DNA of 64,000 nt, taken from NCBI GenBank assembly GCA_039105265.1, contig JAPFFF010000020.1, positions 1,691,001 to 1,755,000 of the forward strand, in the 5' to 3' direction. Below the pieces are notes generated by a model, which was not told where the DNA came from, made no database searches, and saw nothing but the letters and a program-made list of their open reading frames with translations. Source of the DNA: Tritrichomonas musculus. Its lineage: Eukaryota > Parabasalia > Tritrichomonadida > Tritrichomonadidae. Shown here one piece after another: positions 44,443-54,487 of this stretch; positions within the stretch are counted from its first letter, which is position 1, and every line of letters begins with the position of its first letter. The position numbers and the translations under genes are program-made.

Positions 44443-44752
44443 AGTAGAATCTAGTTGTCATGATTCCTGGTCCAAGGCCCAGGACTCCTTACAACCCCCG
44501 TGAATGCCTCCTCCATGCCGAAACGGCCATAAAAACACCCATTACCACGTTCCCAACGACTGTCTTTCACACGGCTCCACCATGCCGAAACGGCCATAAA
44601 AACACCCATTACCACGTTCCCAACGACTGTCTTTCACACGGTTCCACACTGCCGAAACGCCCTCTAAAACACCCGTTAGCGTGACTCCGACTATGACACA
44701 TCCTCAGTGGTACATCGTCAGTGGAGTGACGGCTTCGGAGGTCTATCATGAC
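44443..44752 (+). repeat. outer Maverick left TIR (310 bp)
   Basis: Pairs with 55003-55312 with about three differences. Contains two direct copies of a ~75-bp subunit (CATGCCGAAACGGCCATAAA ... TTTCACACGG) and a partial third. Frames open through the TIR are not genes. Confidence 0.95.
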
Positions 44753-44781
44753 CACCCCATATCCACTCTTTTTTTATCAGG

Positions 44782-45013
44782 TATGAAAGAAATGAACTAC
44801 AACCAATCCGTCGAAATCGATGACGCAAACGTAGTCGACTACAACCATCTGAGACGATTAGCTCGTTTACTGGACATCAGCAACGATGACATCCGCGAAT
44901 CATACAACACAGCCAAACGTAGACTGGGTATCTCAGGGGTTGTCACCAAAAAGGTATTCAACCAAAACAAGTCCCGTTTCGTGGATGAGTTAGTCTATAT
45001 CATCGTTGATTGA
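44782..45013 (+). CDS. small Maverick protein next to the left TIR, unknown function
   Basis: From the ATG at 44782 the protein has 76 residues, MKEMNYNQSVEIDDANVVDY then a helical LRRLARLLDISNDDIRESYN and a Lys/Arg-rich segment. The layout suggests a small helical DNA-associated protein; no family recognised. It converges on, and slightly overlaps, the integrase gene. Confidence 0.5.
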
Positions 45014-45996
45014 GCTATTTTATCTTTCACGCCGCCTTCATAAACGACTTGATATTGATTCAATTTTTTATTGTAGCCAGTTATTTTGTCAATAATTCCA
45101 CGTTTACCATCCTTCAATGTCTCAGCGATATTTTTATTATCTGTCTTCACTAATTGATATCCAGGATACTTATCAACTGATTTATCTTTAGCTTTAATCA
45201 TAAATTGATTACCAACTTTCGAATCAACTATATATGCCTCTTTGCTAACCCGTGAACGTCTTTTTGCCTTCGCCCACGATGGACCATCAATGTTAACTAT
45301 TCTCACTCTATCATCAGGTTTATAATCATATGGATTATTCTTAGACATTTTTTTAATATATTCCATTTCATCATCTTCTGTTATATCATTTGGTGCTCTA
45401 TTATTCAATGATTTGTGCGGTGTTTCATTATATGCTTCAATTAATGATTTCATTTCATCTTCAGCAATATATCTATTTTCACCTATCATATCCCTAATTG
45501 TTCTCATGAATCGATTTATTATTCCAAGTACATTATGATTATTGTCTTCTGTTGTTCTATAAATAATGTTCTTTGATTTAATGTAATCCAAGAATTCATT
45601 TGACAAATATGCTGTGTCTTGGTCTGACGTTATTGAATATACATTTTTGACATCATGAATGAATTTATTAAATGCTACTATTATTGTTTTTGCTCCTTTC
45701 CCAACCAATGGATAACTGTAAGCTTTGCGTGTGTTTATATTAATGAACATCAAATAATTCAATTCATTCTTTCGTCTGTTATTAATGAACGTGTCCATTT
45801 GATATCCTCCAGGATGTTTTGAATAGATGTTCATATATTTTGGTTTGTCTGGTACTACATCATGAATGATATTATTTTTCAAATATTCTCTTGCTTCCTT
45901 TTCATTAAATCCATATCTTTTCGCTAGTGGTACAATTTTTGATGGTGTTCGCCACGGAAAACGATTATATAAATCTTCAATTGATTTGAAAGTCAT
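44995..45996 (-). CDS. Maverick integrase (rve superfamily, chromodomain-like tail)
   Basis: 333 residues. An N-terminal helical part is followed by the RNase-H-like core: GGYQMDTF, then a strand-rich block, TSDQDTAYLSNEF and NNHNVLGIINRF in the order of the retroviral-type integrase core. NETPHKSLNNRAP follows, typical of the family. The C-terminal 100 residues have an SH3/chromo-like make-up (PDDRVRIVN, KITGYNKKLNQYQVVYEGG). Integrases of this type insert Polintons and produce the short target duplication. Part of the outer element. Confidence 0.9.
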   Translation of the reverse strand: MTFKSIEDLYNRFPWRTPSKIVPLAKRYGFNEKEAREYLKNNIIHDVVPDKPKYMNIYSKHPGGYQMDTFINNRRKNELNYLMFININTRKAYSYPLVGKGAKTIIVAFNKFIHDVKNVYSITSDQDTAYLSNEFLDYIKSKNIIYRTTEDNNHNVLGIINRFMRTIRDMIGENRYIAEDEMKSLIEAYNETPHKSLNNRAPNDITEDDEMEYIKKMSKNNPYDYKPDDRVRIVNIDGPSWAKAKRRSRVSKEAYIVDSKVGNQFMIKAKDKSVDKYPGYQLVKTDNKNIAETLKDGKRGIIDKITGYNKKLNQYQVVYEGGVKDKIAQSTMI

Positions 45997-45997
45997 T

Positions 45998-46219
45998 TTA
46001 TATATATAACAACTTCTGATGATTCATCATCTGCATTTCAATCATAAAACTTTCACTAACTGGTAATTTCACAGGCATTTTATAATTACGACCACTGTAA
46101 AATTCAATCCAAAATGTTTGGTCAGTAGAATTCAATTTGAAATATTTTATCGGCGAGAAAATTTGATAACTATTTCCAACATATCCCTTGCTTGTCTCTT
46201 CAGCTATTGATGAATACAC
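45998..46219 (-). pseudogene. capsid-like Maverick fragment beside the inner element
   Basis: About 73 residues with SPIKYFKLNSTDQTFWIEFY and KMPVKLPVSESFMIEM, which resemble the C-terminal beta strands of capsid-type Maverick proteins. It abuts the left end of the inner element and is a remnant of the outer one. Confidence 0.4.
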
Positions 46220-46254
46220 TTTGCAACTGTGTCTATCCCATACATTCTCAAATT

Positions 46255-46584
46255 AGTAGTAATGTGGAGACGCTGTGGACCCCCAGATAATATTATCAAA
46301 CTCGCCTATTCTGAGGGGGGTATAATCAATAGGTCAGTTTCGGAAATCAGTAGTTTGATCCGCCTAGTCAGTCATGGATCAAAACCAGCGAAAGTTGATC
46401 ATTATCGGGTGTTTTACAGTGTTTATCGATCATGTGTTTCATGTGTGAAAACCATCAAAAATAGCGTTTATGAGTGTCGCGAGCGAGTGTCGCGAAGGTG
46501 TTTAAAAATGTGTGAATGAGTGAGTGTGATGTCGTGAATGGTGATCGGAAACGATGATCGATGAAGGTGAGTGTGATTGATGTG
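46255..46584 (+). repeat. inner Maverick left TIR (330 bp)
   Basis: Pairs with 54153-54482 without length difference. Each arm is open for 85 codons from MWRRCGPPDN; this is present in both arms by symmetry and is not counted as a gene. Repeated GTGAGTG/GTGTCGCGA words fill the inner part. Confidence 0.92.
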
Positions 46585-46646
46585 TCGTGAGTGAGTGCTG
46601 TGAATGGGTGATCATGAGTGAATATCGGATGCGGTGATTCGATATC

Positions 46647-46727
46647 GATTTCATAGAATAGAATTGGACCCCTAGATAATTGGAAGTGTTATACATGATA
46701 AGTTTCGGTGGTGTTGATGTGTCGCGA
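46647..46727. repeat. additional inverted block inside the inner Maverick, left copy
   Basis: 81 bp containing GGACCCCTAGATAATTGGA and AGTTTCGGTGGTGTTGATG. The reverse copy is at 53244-53324 with several differences. It may be an older extension of the TIR or a shared promoter for the outward-facing genes. Confidence 0.75.
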
Positions 46728-46795
46728 GGGGTAAACATATGTGTTTTGTTGGAGAATCATGACAACCATCACATCTTTTTTTATTCAAACACAAA

Positions 46796-47902
46796 ATGAC
46801 TTCAAAAGCTAAAACTAAGAATGGAATGGCAGAGTTAGCTGATGTAATATTGGGATTACAATCTAAAGGTGTTAAACCAAGTGATATTAAAAGAATGGTT
46901 TCAGCTATGTCACCAGCAGGTGCTGCCGCGTTGGTCGCTAAACATAATCGTTCAAATCCGAATTCACAATGGAGATTACTTAAGAAAGATCCAAATGGAC
47001 AAGACACTCTAGATAACATGGTTGATAAGAATAATGATGGTATTCCAGATGTAATCGTCGTTAACAAAGATGGTAATCCTATGATTGTTAATGGATATAC
47101 AACAACGAAATCTAAATGGGCTGATGATTTGGTTTACTATAACGCATTTCCAACAAGATCCGCTAGAAAAGCTGAACGATTACGTCACTTAGATGAAAAT
47201 GGTCAACCTGTTAAATCATATGGTCGAGATGATTACATAAGAGATCAGAAAGGTGTTCGATATTTTACATATGATGATGTTACAAGACCAGAACAGTTAC
47301 AATATCTTGGAAGAGTTACCGAATCACACCCTGAACGTTTACCGCAATGGTATGCAGCTACACATAAAGCGCCACGTTCTCAATCAGCGTATGATATGTA
47401 TAAGAAGTATATATTTGGACCAGCATTTGATGATGCCATCGCTCGTGTTGAAGAATCATCCGGTCAAAATATACCTGGAACACAAAAGATGCTATTACAT
47501 TCTAAACTTTGTGGTAGCACATGGAATGATCAAGTCAGACGTGAATTAGATCCAAACCATCAATTATCTCAAACAGATTTTGATAAATTACGTAAACGAA
47601 AAACAGTTAAACCACGACTTGAACAATTAGTGCAAACTTTAGCAGGTGGATTCAAAGATAATGTAAATACACATTCATATGACAATCTTGTAGATCTTCT
47701 AGTAAATGGTATTCAAAGATTACTCAATCTACCAGCAAATGCGATTGGTGGTAATGAGTTACATATTGCACCTTTATTTGGTGGTGTTAGCGGATATGGA
47801 CGACCAGAACCAATTAATCAAGAGTTCTATGATGGATTAGCTGAGATGCATGCTAATGATGCACCTGATGTTGATGAATCAGATTTCTTAGATGGTAACT
47901 AA
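46796..47902 (+). CDS. conserved Maverick protein, possibly structural
   Basis: 368 residues. MSPAGAAALVAKHN is followed by NPNSQWRLLKKDPNGQDTLD and a Ca-binding-like repeat DKNNDGIPDVIVVNKDG. Next come an aromatic block (WADDLVYYNAFPT) and a C-terminal GGFKDNVNTHSYDNLVDLLV. I know the type from trichomonad Mavericks but not its function; its place before the packaging ATPase suggests a virion part. 43 bp separate it from the ATPase gene. Confidence 0.7.
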   Translation: MTSKAKTKNGMAELADVILGLQSKGVKPSDIKRMVSAMSPAGAAALVAKHNRSNPNSQWRLLKKDPNGQDTLDNMVDKNNDGIPDVIVVNKDGNPMIVNGYTTTKSKWADDLVYYNAFPTRSARKAERLRHLDENGQPVKSYGRDDYIRDQKGVRYFTYDDVTRPEQLQYLGRVTESHPERLPQWYAATHKAPRSQSAYDMYKKYIFGPAFDDAIARVEESSGQNIPGTQKMLLHSKLCGSTWNDQVRRELDPNHQLSQTDFDKLRKRKTVKPRLEQLVQTLAGGFKDNVNTHSYDNLVDLLVNGIQRLLNLPANAIGGNELHIAPLFGGVSGYGRPEPINQEFYDGLAEMHANDAPDVDESDFLDGN

Positions 47903-47945
47903 ATGAAGGTCTATTCATGAGTTATTTTTATGAGATCGAAACATA

Positions 47946-48794
47946 ATGAGTTCATTGAACGACATTGTCAAAGATAAAGTATATGAAGTATTGACTAGTA
48001 AAAAGAGTGTCATGAGTGGTGCATTCATAGATAAGATTCATCCAGAGATCAACGTTCGATATAATTCCGTTAACGTGATCGTTGGTAAACAAGGTCAAGG
48101 TAAGACCGTTATCGCATTGGAAGAGGTGATTAAAATATCATTGATGAATACACATCATCTACTCGTCTATGTAACCAAAGATGGTAATGAAAGTGATCGA
48201 TCATTCATCGCGTTGAAGTCATTAATAGAACCACGTTTACCAATCATCACTATCAGTGAATCAGCTGCGGAAAACGCTATCGATAAGATCATTAAAGCTA
48301 AAAACGAGTACTATTCGATCAAAAATAACCATCTCGAAGATAAACTAGATGATCCGCAGTTGAACATCACACAGAGTGATATCAATAAACTATTCGATAC
48401 GTTACACATTAACGATTTCCATCACCAGTATTTGCATACGTTGGTTCTGTTCGATGATATCAGTAACAGTAAACTGTTTTCGAATGAAACGTCATACTTT
48501 TCACAACTATTACGTCGTTGTCGACATACGAACATGACATTCTTTCTATTAATTCAGGGATGGAAAGGTCTGAAACCGCATATCAAGAATGAGATAACAA
48601 CGTTAATGATATTTCCGTGTTTCAACAAACAACAATTGAGATACATTTACAGTCAATCAGCGTCGAATCTATGTTTCGATGATTTCTATGAAAAATATGA
48701 ACAGATCATGTCGTTGAAGACTGAATATCCAGATTCACATCCATATATGGTGATTCAAGTTGTTGACGGTGGTGAAACGTTTATTCAGGTATGA
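47946..48794 (+). CDS. FtsK/HerA-type genome-packaging ATPase of the Maverick
   Basis: 282 residues. Walker A GKQGQGKT lies near residues 47-54 and Walker B-like LVLFDD near 167-172. An RRCRHTNMTFFLLIQGW segment carries the arginine and sensor region of A32-like ATPases, and NEITTLMIF follows. In Polintons and related viruses it packages DNA into capsids. The frame looks whole. It overlaps the 3' end of the opposite gene by 14 bp. Confidence 0.9.
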   Translation: MSSLNDIVKDKVYEVLTSKKSVMSGAFIDKIHPEINVRYNSVNVIVGKQGQGKTVIALEEVIKISLMNTHHLLVYVTKDGNESDRSFIALKSLIEPRLPIITISESAAENAIDKIIKAKNEYYSIKNNHLEDKLDDPQLNITQSDINKLFDTLHINDFHHQYLHTLVLFDDISNSKLFSNETSYFSQLLRRCRHTNMTFFLLIQGWKGLKPHIKNEITTLMIFPCFNKQQLRYIYSQSASNLCFDDFYEKYEQIMSLKTEYPDSHPYMVIQVVDGGETFIQV

Positions 48795-49158
48795 GTTGTT
48801 TGAAGTAATCTTGTATGGTTTGTAACGCTAATTTGATGTTTTTGATGTCATCAGTCATGTCTGATATTTCGTTTTCGATTGCGATGAATCGTTGTTCTGT
48901 TTCTGATGAATCATCTGGTTTCGATGGTTTCGATGGCGCTTTTTTGAGTGATAATACACCTTTGATTCTCGTTACGCGATATCCGTTGATGTGATACATC
49001 TTGTTGAGTTTGTGTGTGGTTAGCTTATCCATCTCTTCTTGATGTGACTTGTACCATGAATCGAAATCGTTTGGTGTATCAAACTCTTTAACGTAGTGTG
49101 TGATTGGTTCGATGACATTGACTTCCATGTTTGTGTTACAACAAAAATAGTTAAACAT
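48781..49158 (-). CDS. small Maverick protein with C-terminal coiled coil
   Basis: 125 residues (115 from a second ATG). A middle part has FDSWYKSHQEEMDKL and YRVTRIKGVLSLKK, a Ser/Pro/Lys linker (SKPSKPDDSS), then a heptad-type helix (FIAIENEISDMTDDIKNIKL). Function unknown; a fibre- or scaffold-like role is only a guess from the coiled coil. Confidence 0.55.
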   Translation of the reverse strand: MFNYFCCNTNMEVNVIEPITHYVKEFDTPNDFDSWYKSHQEEMDKLTTHKLNKMYHINGYRVTRIKGVLSLKKAPSKPSKPDDSSETEQRFIAIENEISDMTDDIKNIKLALQTIQDYFKQLIPE

Positions 49159-49240
49159 TATCGATCAATTACAAAAACGATCAACCATTAACGATTAATT
49201 TCAATAACGATCTATCATTAACGAACTCACTAAAACGTGT

Positions 49241-49561
49241 TTATTTTGGAATGACTAGATGTTTTGATAGGTTTCGTTCATGCGCAATCCAATCATCCAT
49301 CATGGATCTACCGTTTGTTTTGATATAGTTATCGACTTTATCTGTTATCGTGATTGTTTTATCAGCAGCTTTACCAGCTATGTCACTTGCGACACCAATC
49401 GCTTTACCAGCTTTGCCACCGATAGCATTACCGATGGTGCCAAGTATGGGTGCTACTGTGTTTTTAACGACTTTTCCGACTTTTTTCGCAATTGGAATCA
49501 CTTTTTTGAATCCATTCACGATCTTCTTACCGAGGTTCTTCAACCAACTACCGAATGCCAT
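49241..49561 (-). CDS. minor-capsid/membrane-active-like Maverick protein
   Basis: About 106 residues from MAFGSWLKNLGKKIVNG. A strongly basic amphipathic first half (FKKVIPIAKKVGKVV) is followed by Gly/Ala-rich helices (GTIGNAIGGKAGKAIG). This pattern resembles adenovirus pVI/pX-type and other minor capsid proteins of Polinton-like viruses. Placed beside the capsid-like gene. Confidence 0.6.
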   Translation of the reverse strand: MAFGSWLKNLGKKIVNGFKKVIPIAKKVGKVVKNTVAPILGTIGNAIGGKAGKAIGVASDIAGKAADKTITITDKVDNYIKTNGRSMMDDWIAHERNLSKHLVIPK

Positions 49562-49640
49562 GTTTGTGTTCGTGTTAAAAATTGAGTACATCTGTGGCTA
49601 GTTCATCACTAGTGGTTCCACTTTTTTTATATGAAACCAA

Positions 49641-50018
49641 ATGACATATCAGAACGCGCAGTTCAAGAATAGTGGAAACGATGAAGGTGATATCTTGGAG
49701 TTCTTCAACGATACACTTCGAAATCTAGTACAGAAAAACGGTGGTGACAACACATTCTCATTCGTTACTGAAGAGTTTCAAAACAAAGATGTTCCCATGC
49801 CAGTCGGTACCAAAACACGTTTAAAGTTAACTCATTCTGGACACACAATCAGCCAAATCGAAAAAGGTTTCATCAATGCAACAGTTGAATTCAAAGTTAA
49901 ACTTCAAAACGATATCAATGAAGGTGACATCTCATTACGTGATACTGAAGGTTTGAATCGTATATTCATTGGTTTCAAAGATGCTGTCGAATCAATCCTC
50001 TTTGAGTTGGATTCGTAA
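49641..50018 (+). pseudogene. major-capsid-like Maverick gene, incomplete
   Basis: The reading contains FSFVTEEFQNKDVPMPVGTK and LTHSGHTISQIEKGFINATV, a beta-strand pattern with the 'L-T-H-S-G-x-x-I-x-x-I-x-x-x-F-I' run seen in jelly-roll capsid N-termini of Mavericks. It is much shorter than a capsid protein, so it is counted as a fossil part. Confidence 0.5.
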
Positions 50019-53000
50019 ACGTGTTACTTCTAAATCAGAGTTCGAACGTATCTTATTACATACCTCACAAGCGAGTTTACAGTTACGTAGTTCATGACCG
50101 ATTTCGTTATCGATTCTATCAAGAGTGGGTTTGTTATAGTAAGTGAAGTGTTCACCACATAGATGGCATTTACCAAGTAATGGATCGTTATACATTTTCA
50201 TAAACGATTCGAAATCATCAACGGATACACATTTATCGAGATCTCTTGATGAGTCTTTATGTTTACGATTGTACTCTTCATCTTGTTTGTAATAGCAATC
50301 ACACTTATACTCCCACCATTTAAGAGTTGGTTTGAATGTGTTTGATTCGTTAACGATAGAGTAATCAACATGTGGATCGAAATCTTTATACGCCATAGCG
50401 TACTTAATCTCTGATGCGTTTCTCGATAACGACAAGTTCGACAGTAAATCAACTCCATACTTTGAATTCATTTCGATTAATTTATCAATAGGTTTAATCA
50501 TCATCTTAACATCATTATCGTTATAACTCAACAAATAATCCCATCTGGTTTTGAATTTCTCTGAATCTTTGAGATATATCTCGTAACCATCATCGTCTAA
50601 TAGATTCTTCTGATTGAGATAACTATAGAAATCATCATGACTGAACGGTTCCGATTTCTTGAGTACATCATCGAAGTTATCACTGTTTATAGCTTCGTAT
50701 GGAAACACACCTTTAACTAATTTACTCTTCTTATTATCATCATCATCAGCAGCATCTTTAACAGAGTTACTCTCATCATCATCAGAGTTACTCTCACCAC
50801 CAAAGTCTTCACCGAATTGTTTTAACGTTCCACCACTAACGAATGACTGAGCGTCAATGAATCGTAAACCATACATACCCCACTTGATGATGAACTGTTT
50901 CATAGCTGATGGTGAACCTATCAGTGATGTGTTATCAACAGTCCACTTCATATTGTCATATTCGTAGTTGAGATACTCTTTGAAGAGATTACTATCGAAA
51001 CGTGTTGAGTTATAACCGAAAACAGTTACTGTATAGAGGTTTCTATCGAGTTTATGGAGTTTCTCGATATCGTCAATGTGAACCATCTCACTCAAGAACT
51101 TAATCTTATCTTTAACGAGTTTAACTGACTGTTTGAACATGAACTTGATCCACTCTGGAATGAAATTCTTATCTCTAGCGTCGAAATGTTCCGTTAATGT
51201 ATCTGATGATGATTTAACACAGCAACTGACTGATAACGGAATCAATTCACTATTAATCACAGTGGATTCACCACATTTGATATCAACTTTACGTTCCATC
51301 GTTTCGAAATCGTAAGTCATGTATAAACTCTGTGGTTTCCATTCAAGATCATGTGCTAAACAAAATTCATAAACAGGATGATTAAGTATATGTGGACAAT
51401 ATGGTTCACTGATACGTTCTGGAATGAACTTTTTGTGGAACTTACCATCACAATGATTCATATGTTTCTTCATTCGTTCACTACCATGTCGATTTTCGTT
51501 TCTAACAACATATGAGTTACACTTCGGACAGATGAAGATCTTCGTTAACTTTTCAGCGTCTATGATATACATGATGTGACATACAACACCGTCAGAATAT
51601 AGAAGAGCGTTGAATGTATTCTGATTCGATTCGTCATACCATTGATCTTGAATATCGTAACAGTGAGAGTCTTTATCATAGCTGTAGATGTTGACGTTAA
51701 TGTGATTTTTCATAGCGGACTCTTTCATCTCTTCTATCGACATGCCATTGAACGAATTGATTATCGATTGAGCGACTTTAGTTGGTTTCGTTGAGTATGA
51801 CACACCATGATCCATACATAGAAGTTTTCTAGCGGCTGATGTACGTTTAGCGAGATCATACTTTTTGGTGTTCTTCAACTGTGGATTCAAACATATACTC
51901 AGAAATCGATACCAACAGAGACCATCATCATCGTTATCAGCAATGATCATTTTTGATGAAACTAACTCTTTCGGTAAACTCACTTTACCAGTAACTTTAA
52001 CCAATCTCGATACCGTGAAAGCGATTGATGTAACGTAAATGAGTTTCACATTCGATTCAGTCGTTGAGTAATTGAAGAGGATTGATTCGATATAGAACTT
52101 CACTCTATTGAGTTCATCGTTTAATTGAATCAGAATTGGTATGTTGGAATCGTTTTTGTATTTAGTTGGACATATCTCACGATCTTCGTAGGTGTATTCA
52201 GTAATTTCATCACCAAGTTTCTTTGGTATCTCGAATATACCACTTAGATTAAACGTTATTTTGAATGGTTTACGTTCATTCTTATAAACTGTGTTTTCGA
52301 GATAGTTGAATATGTCATCAAGTTTATGTATCTCGTTCAAGTAGTATACAACGATTGGATTCTTATCACGAGTTTTGTTTTCGATGTGTGATCCATGATA
52401 CTTCTTCATCTGATACGCCGCTAACGCTTTCACTTCATCGTTTGGTTCGTTAACGGTTAAATACTCATCATTCTTACTTGTAAATTCATGTCCGAATGTT
52501 TCGAAATAGTCGATTAAATCACGATTGTTCTTCTCGAATAGTTGTAACGAATATGGTTTCAACTCTAGTAATTCACCAGGTGGAAGTGGACGAAGTATGG
52601 GTCTTTCACGAATGAGTTTATCTAACATCTGTTTATAGTTCACTTTCGATGTTTTTATCTGATCACTCTCTTTACGAACACTATCAACGAACTTCTTATT
52701 GAGTGTTGATCTCATTAGTTTCGTTAATGGATCATATTCTACTCGTGGATGTGATCGTAAATCATTAAAGAATCTATCATCAACTTTCTTCTGTTGACGT
52801 CGTTTATAGTCATCAGTATCGACATATCTCACTGGTGGACGTGTATGTTTTGGTGCGTGTGGAACACCAATGTGTTTGATCTTTGGTTGATAACCTATAT
52901 TCATCATTCCGTTAATGAACTCTTCGGTTTCAGCTTCACGTTCAGCGTTGGTTTGTGAACCTCTGAAGAACCAGTAGAGACTGTTATAATATGGTTGATC

Positions 53001-53231
53001 GTCATCGAATCCACGTTCTAGAGCGAAATCGATGATATAGTCAATTAATTCATTTCGATATCGGTTTTCATTGCCATGTTCATCACGTAATATTTTTAAC
53101 GTATCTTCATCGTGACCAATCATCAACATCATCTTTTCAAGATCTTCAGTAGCGACTTCAGTGATGTCTGTGTTGTTATCGTATCTGTTCATTATTTTCA
53201 TACTCGTTAAAAATTTATGGTGTATAAACAC
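49992..53231 (-). pseudogene. B-family DNA-polymerase-type Maverick gene with OTU-like and zinc modules, incomplete
   Basis: 1,079 residues. N-terminal third: charged and helical. Around residues 420-560 an OTU-protease-like module (DNDDDGLCWYRFLSICL, later VCHIMYIID) is followed by a zinc-finger-like CPKCNSYVV...HMNHC. Near residue 638 is YDFETMERK, the ExoI site of protein-primed B-family polymerases, and later VFGYNSTRFDSNLF (ExoII-like). The C-terminal end has CHLCG and CEVCNK pairs with LDRIDNEIGH between them, an HNH-type arrangement. In Polintons this gene replicates the element. It does not look whole. Confidence 0.75.
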
Positions 53232-53243
53232 AACTCACAACCA

Positions 53244-53324
53244 TCGCGACACATCAACACCACCGAAACTTATCGCGTATAACACATCCAATTATCTAGG
53301 GGTCCAATTCTATCCTATGAAATC
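53244..53324. repeat. additional inverted block inside the inner Maverick, right copy
   Basis: Reverse partner of 46647-46727, directly upstream of the polymerase-type gene, as the other copy is upstream of the 368-residue gene. This symmetric position before two divergent gene sets supports a promoter-like role. Confidence 0.7.
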
Positions 53325-53419
53325 AACATCAAATCATCGCATCCGATTATCGTGTATTAATTGTCGCGTACGTCACATCGAAATCAACAAAAATAACAGG
53401 TTCATTCGATTACTTCTAT

Positions 53420-54112
53420 TTACAACACATCATGATGTGATACTCTTCTACCGAGATGTGGACGACTATTAAAGAACTTCCAATCATTGAAAACAACTTC
53501 ATAAACGACACCATCATATCGGTATTTCAATTTCGATTTTTGGTTTTTATATTCACTGATGAGTTCACACCCCTCATCTTCAAACATCTTCTTTATATAG
53601 TTTTGAGTATATCGTGGACACTTACTTTTATGAGATCGATAACCACCATTCCATCTAGCTGGTGTTGTTTGATATTCAAATCCATCATAGATATATAACA
53701 CGGTCTTTTTCGAATTAACATATTTACTAATCAACTCACAGTCTTCAGCTTTCATTGACTCTCTCAACTTTTGTTCATAGTCTAATCGTTGTTGTTCTTT
53801 TGGATCGATCGATTTCTTTTTCGGTGTATACTTTCCATGTTTCATCATGGTGTAAGTATCTTTAACGAACATCTTATTCGGATCTCTCAAAAAATCATCA
53901 ATACGAACTCTCATCCATCGATCGGGATTACTATTTCGATATATCGTCATACATTCATCATATCGTTTATTCTCTGGATATCGAACTACAACACAATCGT
54001 GATGTTTGAATATCTCATCGATTTCTTCATTTGTGAACTCATATAGCGATAGATCAATCGTTTTATCACCATCTTGCCACTTCTTAAATAGTGTTTCGAA
54101 AGTACTTGTCAT
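53420..54112 (-). CDS. Maverick protein with two ~45-residue repeats, unknown
   Basis: 230 residues. After a helical N-terminal half there are two similar units: AEDCELISKYVNSKKTVLYI-YDGFEYQTT and DEGCELISEYKNQKSKLKYR-YDGVVYEVV, each ending in a W-x-x-G/F-x-S-R/H-x-H-like strand (WNGGYRSHK, WKFFNSRPHLG). The unit resembles the CGNEF-type repeats of phage and giant-virus endonucleases but lacks their cysteines. A DNA-binding accessory role is inferred. Confidence 0.55.
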   Translation of the reverse strand: MTSTFETLFKKWQDGDKTIDLSLYEFTNEEIDEIFKHHDCVVVRYPENKRYDECMTIYRNSNPDRWMRVRIDDFLRDPNKMFVKDTYTMMKHGKYTPKKKSIDPKEQQRLDYEQKLRESMKAEDCELISKYVNSKKTVLYIYDGFEYQTTPARWNGGYRSHKSKCPRYTQNYIKKMFEDEGCELISEYKNQKSKLKYRYDGVVYEVVFNDWKFFNSRPHLGRRVSHHDVL

Positions 54113-54152
54113 TTGTGTTCTCGTTAAAAAATTAGTTTTAATGATTAACTTT

Positions 54153-54482
54153 CACATCAATCACACTCACCTTCATCGATCATCGTTTCCGATCACCATT
54201 CACGACATCACACTCACTCATTCACACATTTTTAAACACCTTCGCGACACTCGCTCGCGACACTCATAAACGCTATTTTTGATGGTTTTCACACATGAAA
54301 CACATGATCGATAAACACTGTAAAACACCCGATAATGATCAACTTTCGCTGGTTTTGATCCATGACTGACTAGGCGGATCAAACTACTGATTTCCGAAAC
54401 TGACCTATTGATTATACCCCCCTCAGAATAGGCGAGTTTGATAATATTATCTGGGGGTCCACAGCGTCTCCACATTACTACT
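54153..54482 (-). repeat. inner Maverick right TIR (330 bp)
   Basis: Reverse partner of 46255-46584, same length; no difference noticed. Confidence 0.92.
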
Positions 54483-54487
54483 AAATT

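Larger units (their letters stand above)
46255..54482. mobile_element. inner Maverick/Polinton (8.2 kb) inserted in the outer one
   Basis: 330-bp inverted ends start AGTAGTAATGTGG, sharing AGTAG with the outer element but different beyond it. AAATT stands directly outside both ends (46250-46254, 54483-54487). It carries the structural and replication genes. The arms looked identical by eye, so the insertion is recent. The gene set is incomplete, the capsid-type and polymerase-type genes are not whole, and about two breaks are suspected. No integrase lies inside it, so it may depend on one supplied in trans. Confidence 0.8.

Noticed and set aside
46229-46519. A gene in the inner Maverick terminal repeat
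   Set aside because: The same 85 codons occur in both arms by symmetry and match no known protein.
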